The notes below the pieces were generated by a model, which was given only the letters and a program-made list of their open reading frames with translations, searched no databases and was not told the DNA's origin. From the NCBI RefSeq assembly GCF_004134865.1, contig NZ_SDPO01000003.1:62001-126000 (forward strand): a stretch of DNA of 64,000 nt, read 5' to 3'. A program made the translations under genes and the position numbers. This document shows, in pieces, positions 25,348 to 34,663 of this stretch; the stretch's first letter is position 1, and the number at the start of each line of letters is the position of its first letter. This DNA comes from Agromyces fucosus (GTDB lineage Bacteria; Actinomycetota; Actinomycetes; Actinomycetales; Microbacteriaceae).

Positions 25348-25387
25348 CGATGACCTCGGATCTGGGAGGATGGCCGGTAGGAAACCC

Positions 25388-25436
25388 GGTTGCGTTAATA
25401 GTCAACCCGGTTGCCTATCTTGTCAAGGAGGTTGCC
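25388..25436. promoter_or_regulatory. Three GGTTGC direct repeats at 21-bp spacing
   Basis: GGTTGCG (25388-25394), GGTTGCC (25409-25415) and GGTTGCC (25430-25436) are exactly 21 bp apart, two helical turns. The first two sit in larger AACCCGGTTGC repeats (25383-25393, 25404-25414). The third overlaps the MarR ribosome site. The array occupies the divergent thioredoxin-fold/MarR gap. Confidence 0.65.
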
Positions 25437-25438
25437 TG

Positions 25439-25885
25439 ATGCACGGTGACGCGTTGCGCGAGTTCGAAGTGGCCAGCCGGCACGATCTCACCCACACCGT
25501 CGGCGCGGTCTCCCGAGCGCTGACGGCCGCGATCTTCCGTCGCCTCGCCGAACGCGGCTACGGCGACGTGCACCAGTCACAGGTGGCGGTCTTCTCCGCC
25601 CTCGATCCCGAGGGGACCCGTGTCTCGACGCTCGCAGCGCGAGCCGGCATCAGCCGCCAGGCGATGAGCGCGCTCGTGCGCACGCTCACCGCGGCCGGGT
25701 ACGTCACCGCGGAGTCAGACCCGACCGACCAGCGGGCCACGATCGTGCGGCTCGACCGGCGCGGCGCCGAGTTCTGCCGAGCGGCCGTCGTGGCGTCGGG
25801 CGAGGCGAACGCCGAGATCGAACGTGCACTCGGCCCTGCTCGGACCGCACAGCTTCGGGAGATCCTCCGACTCCTCGGCGGATAG
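25439..25885 (+). CDS. MarR family transcriptional regulator
   Basis: 148 residues, ATG 25439 with AAGGAGG 7 nt upstream. The winged helix is VSTLAARAGISRQAMSALVRTLTAAGYVTAESDPTDQRATIVRLDRRG, standard for MarR. Flanking helices (FEVASRHDLTHTVGAVSRALTAAIFRRLAERG and the C-terminal ARTAQLREILRLLG) form the dimer interface. It is the probable regulator of the divergent thioredoxin-fold gene. A single Cys (EFCRAA, residue ~115) could be redox-active, though this is speculative. Confidence 0.9.
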   Translation: MHGDALREFEVASRHDLTHTVGAVSRALTAAIFRRLAERGYGDVHQSQVAVFSALDPEGTRVSTLAARAGISRQAMSALVRTLTAAGYVTAESDPTDQRATIVRLDRRGAEFCRAAVVASGEANAEIERALGPARTAQLREILRLLGG

Positions 25886-25937
25886 CGGGCCGTCGCGCAC
25901 CCCGGCAGCGCCGCAGCCTGCGCTCGCTGGTCCGCGC

Positions 25938-26792
25938 TCAGTCCGCGGCGGCGCCCGGGGCGGCATCGGCCACCAGGACGCGGAGCTCCGCCGTCGTCCG
26001 CTCGGACTGGGCGAGCAGCTCGGCGAGCCGGTCGCCGAGCGAGGCGTCCGCTGGCACCTCGACCGGCGCCGTGGTCGCCGCCACGACCGGCGCCACCGTC
26101 GGCGTGTCGCTCGCGTCCTCCGGCGTCGAGGTGCCCGGCCCGAGGAAGAGGTTCGCGAGGTATCCGGTGAAGGTTCCGAAGATGCCGACGCCGACGATGA
26201 TGATGAGCGCGCCGAGGATCCGACCGGTGTTCGTCACCGGGAACTGATCGCCGTAGCCGACCGTCGAGATCGTGACGATCGTGTACCAGAGGGCGTCGGA
26301 CGCCGAGGTGATGTTCGCACCTTCGGCGTGCCCCTCCACCGCGAGGATCGAGATGCTGCCGAACTGGAACACGAGCACGCCGAGCAGCAGCAGCGTCATG
26401 AGCGTGCTGTTCGCGCGGTCGTGGACGAGGGTGTTCCAGATCGTGCGGGGGCCGACGTCGCGCATGAGACGGTAGACGCGCAGCAAGCGGAAGATCCGCA
26501 GGACCTTCAGTTGCGGGAACGGCAGGCTCGCGAGGAGGTCCGCCCAGCCGTAGCCCGCGAGGAAGTAGTGACCGGCCGACGGTGCCGTCGCCATGCGGTA
26601 GACGAAGTCGCCGAGGAAGATCACGCTGAAGAGGGCGTTCATGACCGAGAGGATCTGCTGCAGCGCGCCGTCGCCGTGCATCGCGTAGACGAGCACGAGA
26701 TTGACGATCGACAGGATCGACAGCACGCCGATGAAGATCTCGTAGGCGGTGTTCTTCAGTTCGCTGCGGGGCTTCACGCGGGTCGTGCGCAC
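25938..26792 (-). CDS. Voltage-gated potassium channel-like protein
   Basis: 284 residues from GTG 26792 with GAGGAG upstream. Six hydrophobic segments are visible: S1 (IFIGVLSILSIVNLVLVYAM), S2, S3 (YGWADLLASLPF), an S4 with spaced Arg (LKVLRIFRLLRVYRLMRDV), S5, pore and S6. The selectivity filter is TVGYGD. The voltage sensor has four Arg at three-residue spacing, so gating is plausible. The C-terminal ~60 residues are Ala/Thr-rich and then helical (LGDRLAELLAQSERTTAELRVLV), perhaps a tetramerising coiled coil. It should move K+ across the cytoplasmic membrane. Confidence 0.92.
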   Translation of the reverse strand: MRTTRVKPRSELKNTAYEIFIGVLSILSIVNLVLVYAMHGDGALQQILSVMNALFSVIFLGDFVYRMATAPSAGHYFLAGYGWADLLASLPFPQLKVLRIFRLLRVYRLMRDVGPRTIWNTLVHDRANSTLMTLLLLGVLVFQFGSISILAVEGHAEGANITSASDALWYTIVTISTVGYGDQFPVTNTGRILGALIIIVGVGIFGTFTGYLANLFLGPGTSTPEDASDTPTVAPVVAATTAPVEVPADASLGDRLAELLAQSERTTAELRVLVADAAPGAAAD

Positions 26793-26868
26793 GGTGGTCT
26801 CCTCGACGTCGGGCGGCGCCTGCCGCGGCCACCATTGTGGCGCACGGGAGGGCGTTCGTCCCGAAGGC

Positions 26869-28314
26869 TCAGTACCCGCCCGACACGACGTGCTGTGCGG
26901 CGGTCGCGAGCGCATCGGCGACCTCGTCGACCTCGTCCCGCACCACGCCGACCGTGACCCGGACGAACTCTCCGCCGGGTCGCGAGCGCCCGTTTCCCGC
27001 GCCGGCCCCGGAGTTCGACGCCGCGAGGAACGGCGTGCCCGCCGCCACCCGCATTCCCGACGCCGCGAGCTGCACGAGCGCCGAGCGCTCGCTGAGCACC
27101 GGCATCCACAGGTTCACGCCGTCGGCCGGGGCGACCGGCACGCCGCGCGCCCGCAGCGCATCGCCCAGTGCGCGCTGCCGCGTGAAGTACTGCCGCCGCG
27201 CCTCGGCGACGGCGTCGAGCGAGGTGCCGTCGGTGAGCAGATCGAGCAGGATCGTCTGCAGCATCCGAGAGGTCCAGCCGGGGCCGAGCATGCGGCGCGC
27301 GGCGATGCGGTCGACGAGGTCACGGGGTCCGCCGACGGCCGCGATGCGCAGGTCGGGACCGTGCGACTTCGAGAAGCTGCGCACGTGCACGACCTGCTCG
27401 GGCAGCCACGTGCCGAGCGTCACGTCGCCGGCGGTCGAGATCATGCCCGAGTGGTCGTCTTCGATGACGACGACGTCGCCTGCGCGTTCGGCCGAGCGGA
27501 TGACCCGCGCCAGCGCCTCGGCGCGGCCGACCGTCATCGACGCCCCGGTGGGGTTCTGGGCCCGAGGCTGCAACAGCACCGCGACGGGCTGGCGGCGCAG
27601 CGCAGCGGCGAGCCCGTCGGGCGTCATGCCCGCCTCGTCGACGGCGACCGGCACGGCCTCGGCGCCGAGCAGGTCGAGGAGGTCGAGGAACGGCGGGAAG
27701 CCCGGGCTCTCGACGACGACGCGGTCGCCGTACCGGACGACCTCGTCGAGGGTGCGCGAGATCGCGTCGAGGGCGCCGTCGACGACCATGATCGTCTCGG
27801 CTGCGGAGGGCCAGGAGTCGGCGAGCACCGCCGCGAGCCCCGGGATCACGGGCTCCGCCTGGTAGCTGCCGGTCTCGGCGCGCGCCGAGACCCGGGAGAG
27901 CGCCGGTCCGAGCGCCGGGAGCAGGAGCGGGTCGGGGGTGCCGCGGGAGAGGTCGAGGCGCACGGGATCGTTCGGGGCCGCCATGCCGCGCATGCGCGGT
28001 GCCAGCCAGCCCTGCGAGAGCGGTCGCACGAAGCTGCCGGCACGCCCGCGCGACTCGATGAGCCCGGTGCGCGAGAGGGCCTGCCAGGCCTGGCTGACCG
28101 TGGCCGGACTGACGCCGAGCTCGCTCGCGAGTTCGCGCACGGTCGGCAGGCGCGTGCCCGCGGCGAGCTCGCCCGAGTTCACGAGTCGTGCGATGACGCC
28201 CGCGATGCCGCGGGGGGTCGTCTCGCCGAACTCCGCGAGCGCGATGAGCTCGGCGCCCTCGAGTCGAACCGCAGCCATTCGAGATCCATTCACATGAATA
28301 CCTGACACGACCAT
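26869..28314 (-). CDS. MocR-type (GntR-HTH/aminotransferase) regulator of the pyrimidine-catabolic operon
   Basis: 481 residues, ATG 28314 with GAGGAGG 5 nt upstream; ATG 28278 lacks such a site. Residues ~25-95 form a GntR winged helix (ARLVNSGELAAGTRLPTVRELASELGVSPATVSQAWQALSRTGLI). The rest is an aspartate-aminotransferase fold with QPRAQNPTGASM, VIEDDHSGM and the PLP Lys in RSFSKSHGPDLRIAAVGG. MocR proteins sense PLP adducts with amino compounds; beta-alanine or a related amine from the divergent operon is an attractive effector. A perfect palindrome overlaps its own ribosome site. Confidence 0.9.
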   Translation of the reverse strand: MVVSGIHVNGSRMAAVRLEGAELIALAEFGETTPRGIAGVIARLVNSGELAAGTRLPTVRELASELGVSPATVSQAWQALSRTGLIESRGRAGSFVRPLSQGWLAPRMRGMAAPNDPVRLDLSRGTPDPLLLPALGPALSRVSARAETGSYQAEPVIPGLAAVLADSWPSAAETIMVVDGALDAISRTLDEVVRYGDRVVVESPGFPPFLDLLDLLGAEAVPVAVDEAGMTPDGLAAALRRQPVAVLLQPRAQNPTGASMTVGRAEALARVIRSAERAGDVVVIEDDHSGMISTAGDVTLGTWLPEQVVHVRSFSKSHGPDLRIAAVGGPRDLVDRIAARRMLGPGWTSRMLQTILLDLLTDGTSLDAVAEARRQYFTRQRALGDALRARGVPVAPADGVNLWMPVLSERSALVQLAASGMRVAAGTPFLAASNSGAGAGNGRSRPGGEFVRVTVGVVRDEVDEVADALATAAQHVVSGGY

Positions 28315-28319
28315 TGCCT

Positions 28320-28367
28320 CCTCACGACGTGAGGGACAAGATAAGTAACCACAACGTCACAGTGTGA
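28320..28367. promoter_or_regulatory. Palindromes in the MocR/pyrimidine-operon intergenic region
   Basis: CCTCAC-GAC-GTGAGG (28320-28334) is a perfect 15-bp palindrome overlapping the MocR Shine-Dalgarno. TCACA-G-TGTGA (28357-28367) is a second perfect palindrome. The rest of the 229-bp gap (28315-28543) is AT-richer than its surroundings and should hold both divergent promoters; no single promoter stands out. Confidence 0.55.
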
Positions 28368-28543
28368 AACACAAGAGAAATGTTCACGCCGAACAATAAC
28401 AGAACGGGTCGCGCACTCGTTCGGGAGCTCCGGACACCGCAGTCCGCAGCACAGCCTCGGCGTCACAGCACCACCCGGTGAGCACCTCTGTTCCACGCCC
28501 ATCGAGTGCATCCGCATTGACGCCGACCGACTCAGGAGGCAAC

Positions 28544-29392
28544 ATGACGATCGTCCGAGCGGCCATCACGCAGACGACCTGGACCGGCGACAAGGAGTCC
28601 ATGCTCGACAAGCACGAGCAGTTCGCCCGTGACGCGAAGGCGCAGGGCGCCCAGGTCATCTGCTTCCAGGAGCTCTTCTACGGCCCGTACTTCGGCATCA
28701 CCGAAGACGTGAAGTACTACGACTACGCCGAGCCCGCCGACGGCCCGATCGTGCAGCGCTTCGCCGCGCTCGCGAAGGAGCTCGGCATGGTGATGGTGCT
28801 GCCGATCTACGAGGAGGAGCAGCCCGGGGTGTACTACAACACCGCCGTGGTGGTCGACGCCGACGGCACGATCCTCGGCTCGTACCGCAAGCACCACATC
28901 CCGAACCTCGACAAGTTCTGGGAGAAGTTCTACTTCCGACCCGGCAACCTCGGCTACCCGGTCTTCGACACGGCCGTCGGTCCGATCGGCGTCTACATCT
29001 GTTACGACCGGCACTTCCCGGAAGGCTGGCGCGAGCTCGGCCTGAACGGCGCGCAGATCGTCTTCAACCCGAACGCGACGAAGCCGGGCCTCTCGAACCG
29101 CCTCTGGGAGATCGAGCAGCCCGCCGCCGCGGCCGCGAACGGCTACTTCGTGGCAGCGGCCAACCGCGTGGGCCTGGAAGACAACGAATACGGCGATCTC
29201 GCCGTGAACTTCTACGGCAAGAGCCAGTTCTGCGACCCGCAGGGCAACATCGTCGGCGGCTACGGCTCCGAGACCGACGAGGAGGTCGTCGTGCGCGACC
29301 TCGACATGGACATGATCCGGAACGTCCGCAACGCCTGGCAGTTCTACCGCGACCGCCGGCCCGACTCCTACACCTCGATCCCCAAGCCTTAA
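28544..29392 (+). CDS. Beta-ureidopropionase / N-carbamoyl-beta-alanine amidohydrolase (nitrilase superfamily)
   Basis: 282 residues, ATG 28544 with AGGAGG upstream. The nitrilase-superfamily triad is Glu43 (FQELFYG), Lys116 (YRKHHIPN) and Cys153 (ICYDRHFPEG). The sequence, including GVYYNTAVVVDADG and RLWEIEQPAAAAANGYFVAAANRVG, follows N-carbamoyl-beta-alanine and N-carbamoylputrescine amidohydrolases. With dihydropyrimidinase next door, hydrolysis of N-carbamoyl-beta-alanine (or its 2-methyl form) to beta-alanine (or beta-aminoisobutyrate), CO2 and NH3 is the expected reaction. It is the first gene of a ten-kb unidirectional cluster. Confidence 0.92.
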   Translation: MTIVRAAITQTTWTGDKESMLDKHEQFARDAKAQGAQVICFQELFYGPYFGITEDVKYYDYAEPADGPIVQRFAALAKELGMVMVLPIYEEEQPGVYYNTAVVVDADGTILGSYRKHHIPNLDKFWEKFYFRPGNLGYPVFDTAVGPIGVYICYDRHFPEGWRELGLNGAQIVFNPNATKPGLSNRLWEIEQPAAAAANGYFVAAANRVGLEDNEYGDLAVNFYGKSQFCDPQGNIVGGYGSETDEEVVVRDLDMDMIRNVRNAWQFYRDRRPDSYTSIPKP

Positions 29393-29419
29393 CCCGACGA
29401 GCCACGCGAAGGAGCGAAC

Positions 29420-30856
29420 ATGACCACCACCCTCATCACCGGTGGCACCGTCGTGAGTGCCACGGGTCGCGCCGCCGCCGACGTGCTCGTCGACGGCGAG
29501 ACCATCCGCGCCGTGCTCGAGCCCGGTGCCGCATTGCTGGGTACGGATGTCGCGGCATCCGTCGACCGGGTGATCGACGCCACCGGCAAGTACGTCATCC
29601 CCGGCGGCATCGACGCCCACACGCACATGCAGTTGCCCTTCGGCGGCACCGAGGCATCCGACACCTTCGAGACCGGCACTCGCGCAGCCGCGTGGGGCGG
29701 CACGACCTCCATCATCGACTTCGCCGTGCAGACCTACGGGCAGCGCATCGAAGACGGGCTCGCGGCGTGGCACGAGAAGGCCGCGGGCAACTGCGCGATC
29801 GACTACGGATTCCACCAGATCGTCGGCGACGTCAACGAGGCGTCGCTCGCGACGCTGCGCCGCCTGCCCGACGAGGGCATCACGAGCTTCAAGATGTTCA
29901 TGGCCTACCCGGGCGTCTTCTACTCCGACGACGCGCAGATCCTGAAGGCCATGCAGGTCTCGCGCGACACGGGCATGCTCACGATGATGCACGCGGAGAA
30001 CGGCCCGGCGATCGACGTGCTCGCAACCCAGCTCGTGGAGCAGGGCCGGACCGACCCGTTCTACCACGGGGTCGCGCGCGCCTGGGAGATGGAGGAGGAG
30101 GCGACGCACCGAGCGATCATGCTCGCGAAGCTCACCGCCGCCCCGCTCTACATCGTGCACGTGTCGGCGAAGCAGGCCGTCGAGCAGCTCGCCTGGGCGC
30201 GCGACAAGGGCCAGAACGTCTACGGCGAGACCTGCCCGCAGTACCTCTACCTGAGCCTCGAGGACCAGCTCGGCGCCAAGGGAGAGCAGTGGGGCTCGTT
30301 CGAGGGCGCGAAGTGGGTCTGCTCGACGCCGTTGCGCTCACGAGAAGAGGGGCATCAGGACTCCATGTGGCAGGCCCTTCGCACGAACGACCTGCAGATG
30401 GTCTCGACCGATCACTGCCCGTTCTGCATGAAGGACCAGAAGGAGCTCGGCCTCGGGGACTTCCGCAAGATCCCCAACGGCATCGGCTCGATCGAGCACC
30501 GCATGGACCTCATGTACCAGGGCGTCGTGACGGGCGAGATCACCCTCGAGCGCTGGGTCGAGCTCACGAGCACGACGCCGGCCCGCATGTTCGGCCTGTA
30601 CGGCACGAAGGGCGTCATCCAGCCGGGCGCCGACGCCGACATCGTCGTCTACGACCCGAACGGCCACACCTCGATCGGGCTGGAGAAGACGCACCACATG
30701 AACATGGACTACTCCGCGTGGGAGGGCTACGAGATCGACGGCCACGTCGACACGGTCCTGAGTCGCGGCAAGGTCATCGTCGACGGCGACCAGTACCTCG
30801 GCGCCAAGGGCGACGGCCGGTTCCTGAAGCGCGGCCTGAGTCAGTACCTGATTTGA
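29420..30856 (+). CDS. hydA: Dihydropyrimidinase
   Basis: 478 residues, ATG 29420. It is a cyclic amidohydrolase with a binuclear zinc site: DAHTHM (His67, His69), the carbamylated Lys158 in SFKMFMAYPG, His in MMHAENG, His in IVHVSAKQA, and Asp in VSTDHCPF. Length equals that of bacterial hydantoinases/dihydropyrimidinases. It opens 5,6-dihydrouracil or dihydrothymine to N-carbamoyl-beta-amino acids, the substrates of the preceding gene. The symbol hydA/pydB is used for this family. A 27-bp gap separates the two genes. Confidence 0.95.
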   Translation: MTTTLITGGTVVSATGRAAADVLVDGETIRAVLEPGAALLGTDVAASVDRVIDATGKYVIPGGIDAHTHMQLPFGGTEASDTFETGTRAAAWGGTTSIIDFAVQTYGQRIEDGLAAWHEKAAGNCAIDYGFHQIVGDVNEASLATLRRLPDEGITSFKMFMAYPGVFYSDDAQILKAMQVSRDTGMLTMMHAENGPAIDVLATQLVEQGRTDPFYHGVARAWEMEEEATHRAIMLAKLTAAPLYIVHVSAKQAVEQLAWARDKGQNVYGETCPQYLYLSLEDQLGAKGEQWGSFEGAKWVCSTPLRSREEGHQDSMWQALRTNDLQMVSTDHCPFCMKDQKELGLGDFRKIPNGIGSIEHRMDLMYQGVVTGEITLERWVELTSTTPARMFGLYGTKGVIQPGADADIVVYDPNGHTSIGLEKTHHMNMDYSAWEGYEIDGHVDTVLSRGKVIVDGDQYLGAKGDGRFLKRGLSQYLI

Positions 30857-30932
30857 ACGATCCGCCGGTCGCGTGGCGCGAAGCGCGTCGAGACCAGCGG
30901 ATGTCGCACCGACACGACGAAAGGGAGCACGG

Positions 30933-31949
30933 ATGGAATTCGGAGCGGTCCTGCAGACCAACCCCCCGGCATCGCGCACCATCCAGCTCGCGAAGCTCGC
31001 CGAGAACCACGGGTTCACCCACGTGTGGACCTTCGACTCGCACCTGCTGTGGCAGGAGCCATACGTCATCTACAGCCAGATCCTCGCCGAGACCCGCAAG
31101 GTCAAGGTGGGGCCGTTCGTCACCAACCCGGCGACGCGCGACTGGACGGTGACGGCGTCGATCTTCGCGACCCTCAACGAGATGTACGGCAACCGCACGA
31201 TCTGCGGCATCGGCCGCGGCGACTCCGCGGTGCGCGTCACGAACGGCAAGCCGACGACGATCGCCGAGCTTCGCGAGGCGATCCACGTGATCCGGGAGCT
31301 CGCGAACTCGCGGTCCGTCGAGTACCACGGCTCGCAGCTCCAGTTCCCGTGGAGCCACGGCTCGGAGCTCGAGGTGTGGGTGGCCGCGTACGGCCCGATG
31401 GCGCTGAAGCTCACGGGCGAGGTGGGCGACGGATTCATCCTGCAGCTCGCCGACGTCGACATCGCCGCGTGGATGATCAAGCACGTGCGCGATGCCGCGG
31501 AGGCCGCGGGCCGCGACCCGATGTCGATCAAGTTCTGCGTCGCCGCGCCCATGTACATCGGCGACGACTGGGAGCACATGCGCGAGCAGTGCCGCTGGTT
31601 CGGCGGCATGGTCGGCAACCACGTCGCCGACATCGTCGCGAAGTACGGCGCGCATGGTGCCGTGCCCGACGCGCTCACGGAGTACATCAAGGCCCGCGAA
31701 GGCTACGACTACAACGAGCACGGGCGCGCGGGCAACACGCACACGAGCTTCGTGCCCGACGAGATCGTCGACCGGTTCTGCGTGCTCGGCACGGCCGAGC
31801 AGCACATCGAGAAGCTCGAGCAACTGAAGGCGCTCGGCGTCGACCAGTTCGCCGGCTACCTCCAGCACGACAACAAGGAGGAGACGCTGCGGGTCTACGG
31901 CGAGACCGTGATCCCCGCGCTCTCCGAGCACCTCACGGCGAAGGCATGA
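30933..31949 (+). CDS. LLM-class oxidoreductase (TIGR03842/CPS_4081-like) in the pyrimidine operon
   Basis: 338 residues from ATG 30933 with AAGGGAG upstream. It is a luciferase-like TIM barrel with [91 protein letters not shown] and [26 protein letters not shown]. The subfamily is named F420-dependent, but members also occur in bacteria without F420, so FMN use is possible. It lies between dihydropyrimidinase and the transporter and overlaps the permease (ATGA). A role as the missing uracil/thymine-reducing enzyme is a hypothesis, not shown. Confidence 0.9.
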   Translation: MEFGAVLQTNPPASRTIQLAKLAENHGFTHVWTFDSHLLWQEPYVIYSQILAETRKVKVGPFVTNPATRDWTVTASIFATLNEMYGNRTICGIGRGDSAVRVTNGKPTTIAELREAIHVIRELANSRSVEYHGSQLQFPWSHGSELEVWVAAYGPMALKLTGEVGDGFILQLADVDIAAWMIKHVRDAAEAAGRDPMSIKFCVAAPMYIGDDWEHMREQCRWFGGMVGNHVADIVAKYGAHGAVPDALTEYIKAREGYDYNEHGRAGNTHTSFVPDEIVDRFCVLGTAEQHIEKLEQLKALGVDQFAGYLQHDNKEETLRVYGETVIPALSEHLTAKA

Positions 31950-32869
31950 CGACGACCGCACCCGCCACCAGACGGGCACGGCGCTGGCGCGCGGTGCTCT
32001 GGGGCGTGCTCGGCCTGGTCGCGCTCGCCGCCGTCTGGGAGCTGTACAAGCTCGTCGGCCCCGCCGACGGCTGGTTGATCGGTGCACAGGAGGGGGTCAC
32101 CGGCAGCGGCATCCGGCTCCTGCCCCGTACGAGCGACCAGGCGATGCCGCACACCTGGGAGATGCTCGCGCGGGCGGCCTCGCCGGTGACCCGTGCCCCG
32201 GGCGCGCTCCCGCTCGGCGTCGTCGTGCTCCTCGCGGCACTCGTGAGCCTCGGCGTCGCCGCGCTCGGCTGGCTGGTGGGCGTCACGGTCGGGTTCGCAC
32301 TCGCCCTGCTCATGCTCGGGTTCCGGATCGCGGAGCGTGCCGTGCTGCCGTTCGTCATCCTCAGCCAGACCGTTCCGCTCATCGCGTTGGCGCCGCTCAT
32401 CCGGAACTGGGGCTCCCGGCTGTCCTTCGGCGACTTCTCCTGGCAGAGCTGGATGTCGGTCGTGATCATCGCCAGCTACCTCGCGTTCTTCCCCGTGGCG
32501 GTCGGCGCGCTACGGGGTCTGCAGAGCCCCGAGGCCGCACACCTCGATCTCATGCGGAGCTATTCGGCAGGGTGGTGGACCACCCTGGTGCGGCTGCGGC
32601 TCCCCGCGAGCGTTCCCTTCCTCATCCCCGCCCTGCGTCTCGCCGCGGCGAACGCCGTGGTCGGCACGGTCGTCGCCGAGATCTCGGTCGGCTTCAGCGG
32701 CGGCATCGGGCGGCTCATCCTCGAAACCGCCGTCGCCGCCTCGAGCGATCCCGCGAAGCCGTGGTCGCCGATCCTCGGCGCCGTGCTCCTCGGTCTCGTC
32801 GCCGCAGGGTTCGTCGCCCTCCTCGCCGCATTCCTCAGCCCGTTCCGCCGACAGGAGACCCTCGCATGA
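31946..32869 (+). CDS. ABC transporter permease (NMT1/SSU type)
   Basis: 307 residues, ATG 31946 overlapping the previous stop. Six transmembrane helices surround a BPD_transp_1 domain; the EAA-like loop is [46 protein letters not shown]. The first helix is followed by an unusually long polar stretch (residues ~45-85) before the domain. It is one of two permeases of the operon's transporter, so the channel is probably a heterodimer. Substrate is presumed to be a pyrimidine or related ring compound from context. Confidence 0.9.
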   Translation: MTTTAPATRRARRWRAVLWGVLGLVALAAVWELYKLVGPADGWLIGAQEGVTGSGIRLLPRTSDQAMPHTWEMLARAASPVTRAPGALPLGVVVLLAALVSLGVAALGWLVGVTVGFALALLMLGFRIAERAVLPFVILSQTVPLIALAPLIRNWGSRLSFGDFSWQSWMSVVIIASYLAFFPVAVGALRGLQSPEAAHLDLMRSYSAGWWTTLVRLRLPASVPFLIPALRLAAANAVVGTVVAEISVGFSGGIGRLILETAVAASSDPAKPWSPILGAVLLGLVAAGFVALLAAFLSPFRRQETLA

Positions 32870-33732
32870 GCACGCCAGCGCCGACGGCCGCACCCGAGCC
32901 GACCCCGACCGCCGACGCGGCCGCCGCCGTCGTCGTCCGTGGCGTGGAGCGGGTCTTCCACGGCGCGAAGGGAGCATCGGTCACGGCCCTCACCGGCATC
33001 GAGCTCACGGTTCACGACGGCGAGTTCGTGTCGCTCATCGGCCCCTCGGGCTGCGGCAAGTCCACGCTGCTCCGACTCATCGCCGATCTCGACGAACCGT
33101 CGGCCGGCGACATCCGCGTCTTCGGCAGGACCGCCCGCCAGGCCCGGATCGACCAGGCGTACGGCATCGCCTTCCAACAGGCCGGCCTGCTGCCGTGGCG
33201 CTCGGTCGCGGCGAACATCGAGCTCCCCTTGCAGCTGCACGGCATGGGCTCCGCCGAGCGTCGGGCGAGGGTGGCTGAGCTCCTCGACCTCGTCGGGCTC
33301 ACCGACTTCGCCCGGAGCTACCCCGACCAGCTCTCCGGCGGCATGCAGCAGCGCGTGGCGATCGCTCGTTCGCTCGCCGAGCAGCCACGGCTGCTGCTGA
33401 TGGACGAACCGTTCGGCGCGCTCGACGAGATGACCCGTGAGCGCATGCAGACCGAACTCCTCCGGATCCGGGCAGAGACCGGGGCGGCGGTCGTGTTCGT
33501 GACCCACTCGATCCCCGAAGCGGTGTACCTGTCGGACCGCGTCGTCGTCATGTCGCCGCGTCCCGGCCGCATCACCGACGAGATCGACGTGCGGCTCGGC
33601 CGTGCCGCCGAGCGCGGCGAGGACCTGCGCGAGGAATCGGCCTTCTTCGAAGGTGTCACCGCGGTGCGCGAGGCCCTCCACGGACCGCAGTCGTCGACGC
33701 CGGGCACCGCGCGGGGGGTGGACGTGCGATGA
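32866..33732 (+). CDS. ABC transporter ATP-binding protein (NMT1/SSU type)
   Basis: 288 residues, ATG 32866 overlapping the permease stop (ATGA). After an Ala/Pro/Thr leader (~20 residues) come Walker [11 protein letters not shown]-loop [11 protein letters not shown], signature LSGGMQQRV, Walker [16 protein letters not shown] and switch [12 protein letters not shown]. All catalytic residues are intact. It powers the two flanking permeases. The family imports sulfonates, nitrate, taurine, thiamine precursors and pyrimidines, so context decides. Confidence 0.94.
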   Translation: MSTPAPTAAPEPTPTADAAAAVVVRGVERVFHGAKGASVTALTGIELTVHDGEFVSLIGPSGCGKSTLLRLIADLDEPSAGDIRVFGRTARQARIDQAYGIAFQQAGLLPWRSVAANIELPLQLHGMGSAERRARVAELLDLVGLTDFARSYPDQLSGGMQQRVAIARSLAEQPRLLLMDEPFGALDEMTRERMQTELLRIRAETGAAVVFVTHSIPEAVYLSDRVVVMSPRPGRITDEIDVRLGRAAERGEDLREESAFFEGVTAVREALHGPQSSTPGTARGVDVR

Positions 33733-34565
33733 CGGGACTGCCCGACGCGGCGATCGCGACGCAGCTCGCTCCGCCGAGCGCGCACCGCCGACGCGCGCGC
33801 GGCGACAACCCGTTCCGCTGGTTCGTCCGGGTCGTCGTACCGCCGGTCGCGCTCTTCATCGTGCTCGTGCTGCTCGTCGAGCTCGTCGTCGTCGCCGCCG
33901 GCATCCCGCCGTTCGTGCTGGCCAGCCCGTCGGCGATCTGGGCGCAACTCGTGCAGTACGCGCCGCAGGTGCTGGCCGCCACGATCGCGACCGGGCTCAA
34001 CGCGCTCATCGGGCTCGTCATCGGTGCCGTCATCGGCGTGCTCCTCGCGATCGTCGCGTCGCTCACCCGGGTGATCGACGGCATGCTCGTGCCGATCGTC
34101 GCCGCCGTGGCGGTCGTGCCCATCGTGGCGCTCGCACCAGTGCTGTACACGATGTTCGGGTCCACGTCGGAGGTGGCGCGCATCATCATCGCCTCGATCG
34201 CCGCGTTCGTCCCGGTGTTCCTCAACACCCTTCGGGGCTTCCGCCAGGTGCGGCCCGTGCACCGCGACCTCATGCGCGCGTATGCCGCGACACCCCGTCA
34301 GCAGACCTGGGCCGTGACCGTGCCGTCGGCGCTGCCCCACTTCTTCACGGGGCTGCGCATCGCCTCGTCGCTCGCCGTGATCTCCGCCCTCGTCGCCGAG
34401 TACTTCGGCGGGCCGCGACAGGGTCTCGGCTCGGCCATCACGACCGCCGCGGCATCCAGCGCCTACGCCCGCGCCTGGGCGTTCGTGATCGGAGCCATCC
34501 TGCTCGGCCTCGTGTTCTTCGCCCTCACCAGCCTGATCGAGAGGGTCTCCTCGCGCCACCGATGA
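33729..34565 (+). CDS. ABC transporter permease (NMT1/SSU type), second subunit
   Basis: 278 residues, ATG 33729 overlapping the ATPase stop (ATGA). Six helices, with [24 protein letters not shown] first and the EAA loop [49 protein letters not shown]. The AEYFGG end of the loop is standard for this permease group. It pairs with the product of 31946-32869. Hairpins and the binding-protein gene follow after the stop. Confidence 0.92.
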   Translation: MTGLPDAAIATQLAPPSAHRRRARGDNPFRWFVRVVVPPVALFIVLVLLVELVVVAAGIPPFVLASPSAIWAQLVQYAPQVLAATIATGLNALIGLVIGAVIGVLLAIVASLTRVIDGMLVPIVAAVAVVPIVALAPVLYTMFGSTSEVARIIIASIAAFVPVFLNTLRGFRQVRPVHRDLMRAYAATPRQQTWAVTVPSALPHFFTGLRIASSLAVISALVAEYFGGPRQGLGSAITTAAASSAYARAWAFVIGAILLGLVFFALTSLIERVSSRHR

Positions 34566-34575
34566 ACCGAACCAC

Positions 34576-34620
34576 GCCGGGCAACGCCGCCCGGCACGAC
34601 GCTTCCGGCACCCGTGCCGG
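34576..34620 (+). other. Two hairpins between the permease and the binding-protein gene
   Basis: GCCGGGC (34576-34582) with GCCCGGC (34589-34595), and CCGGCAC (34605-34611) with GTGCCGG (34614-34620). They lie in the only ~100-bp gap of the transporter genes. Such stems often protect the abundant binding-protein mRNA segment or reduce read-through. Confidence 0.45.
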
Positions 34621-34663
34621 TCGGATCCGCACCACCGAGCACCACCAAGAGAGGAACGCAGAG

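Noticed and set aside
31025..32869. One continuous frame joining the LLM gene region and the permease
   Set aside because: The upstream part is an out-of-frame reading of the LLM gene with Arg/Asp/His-rich composition. The permease begins at the ATGA overlap at 31946, so this is not a fusion.
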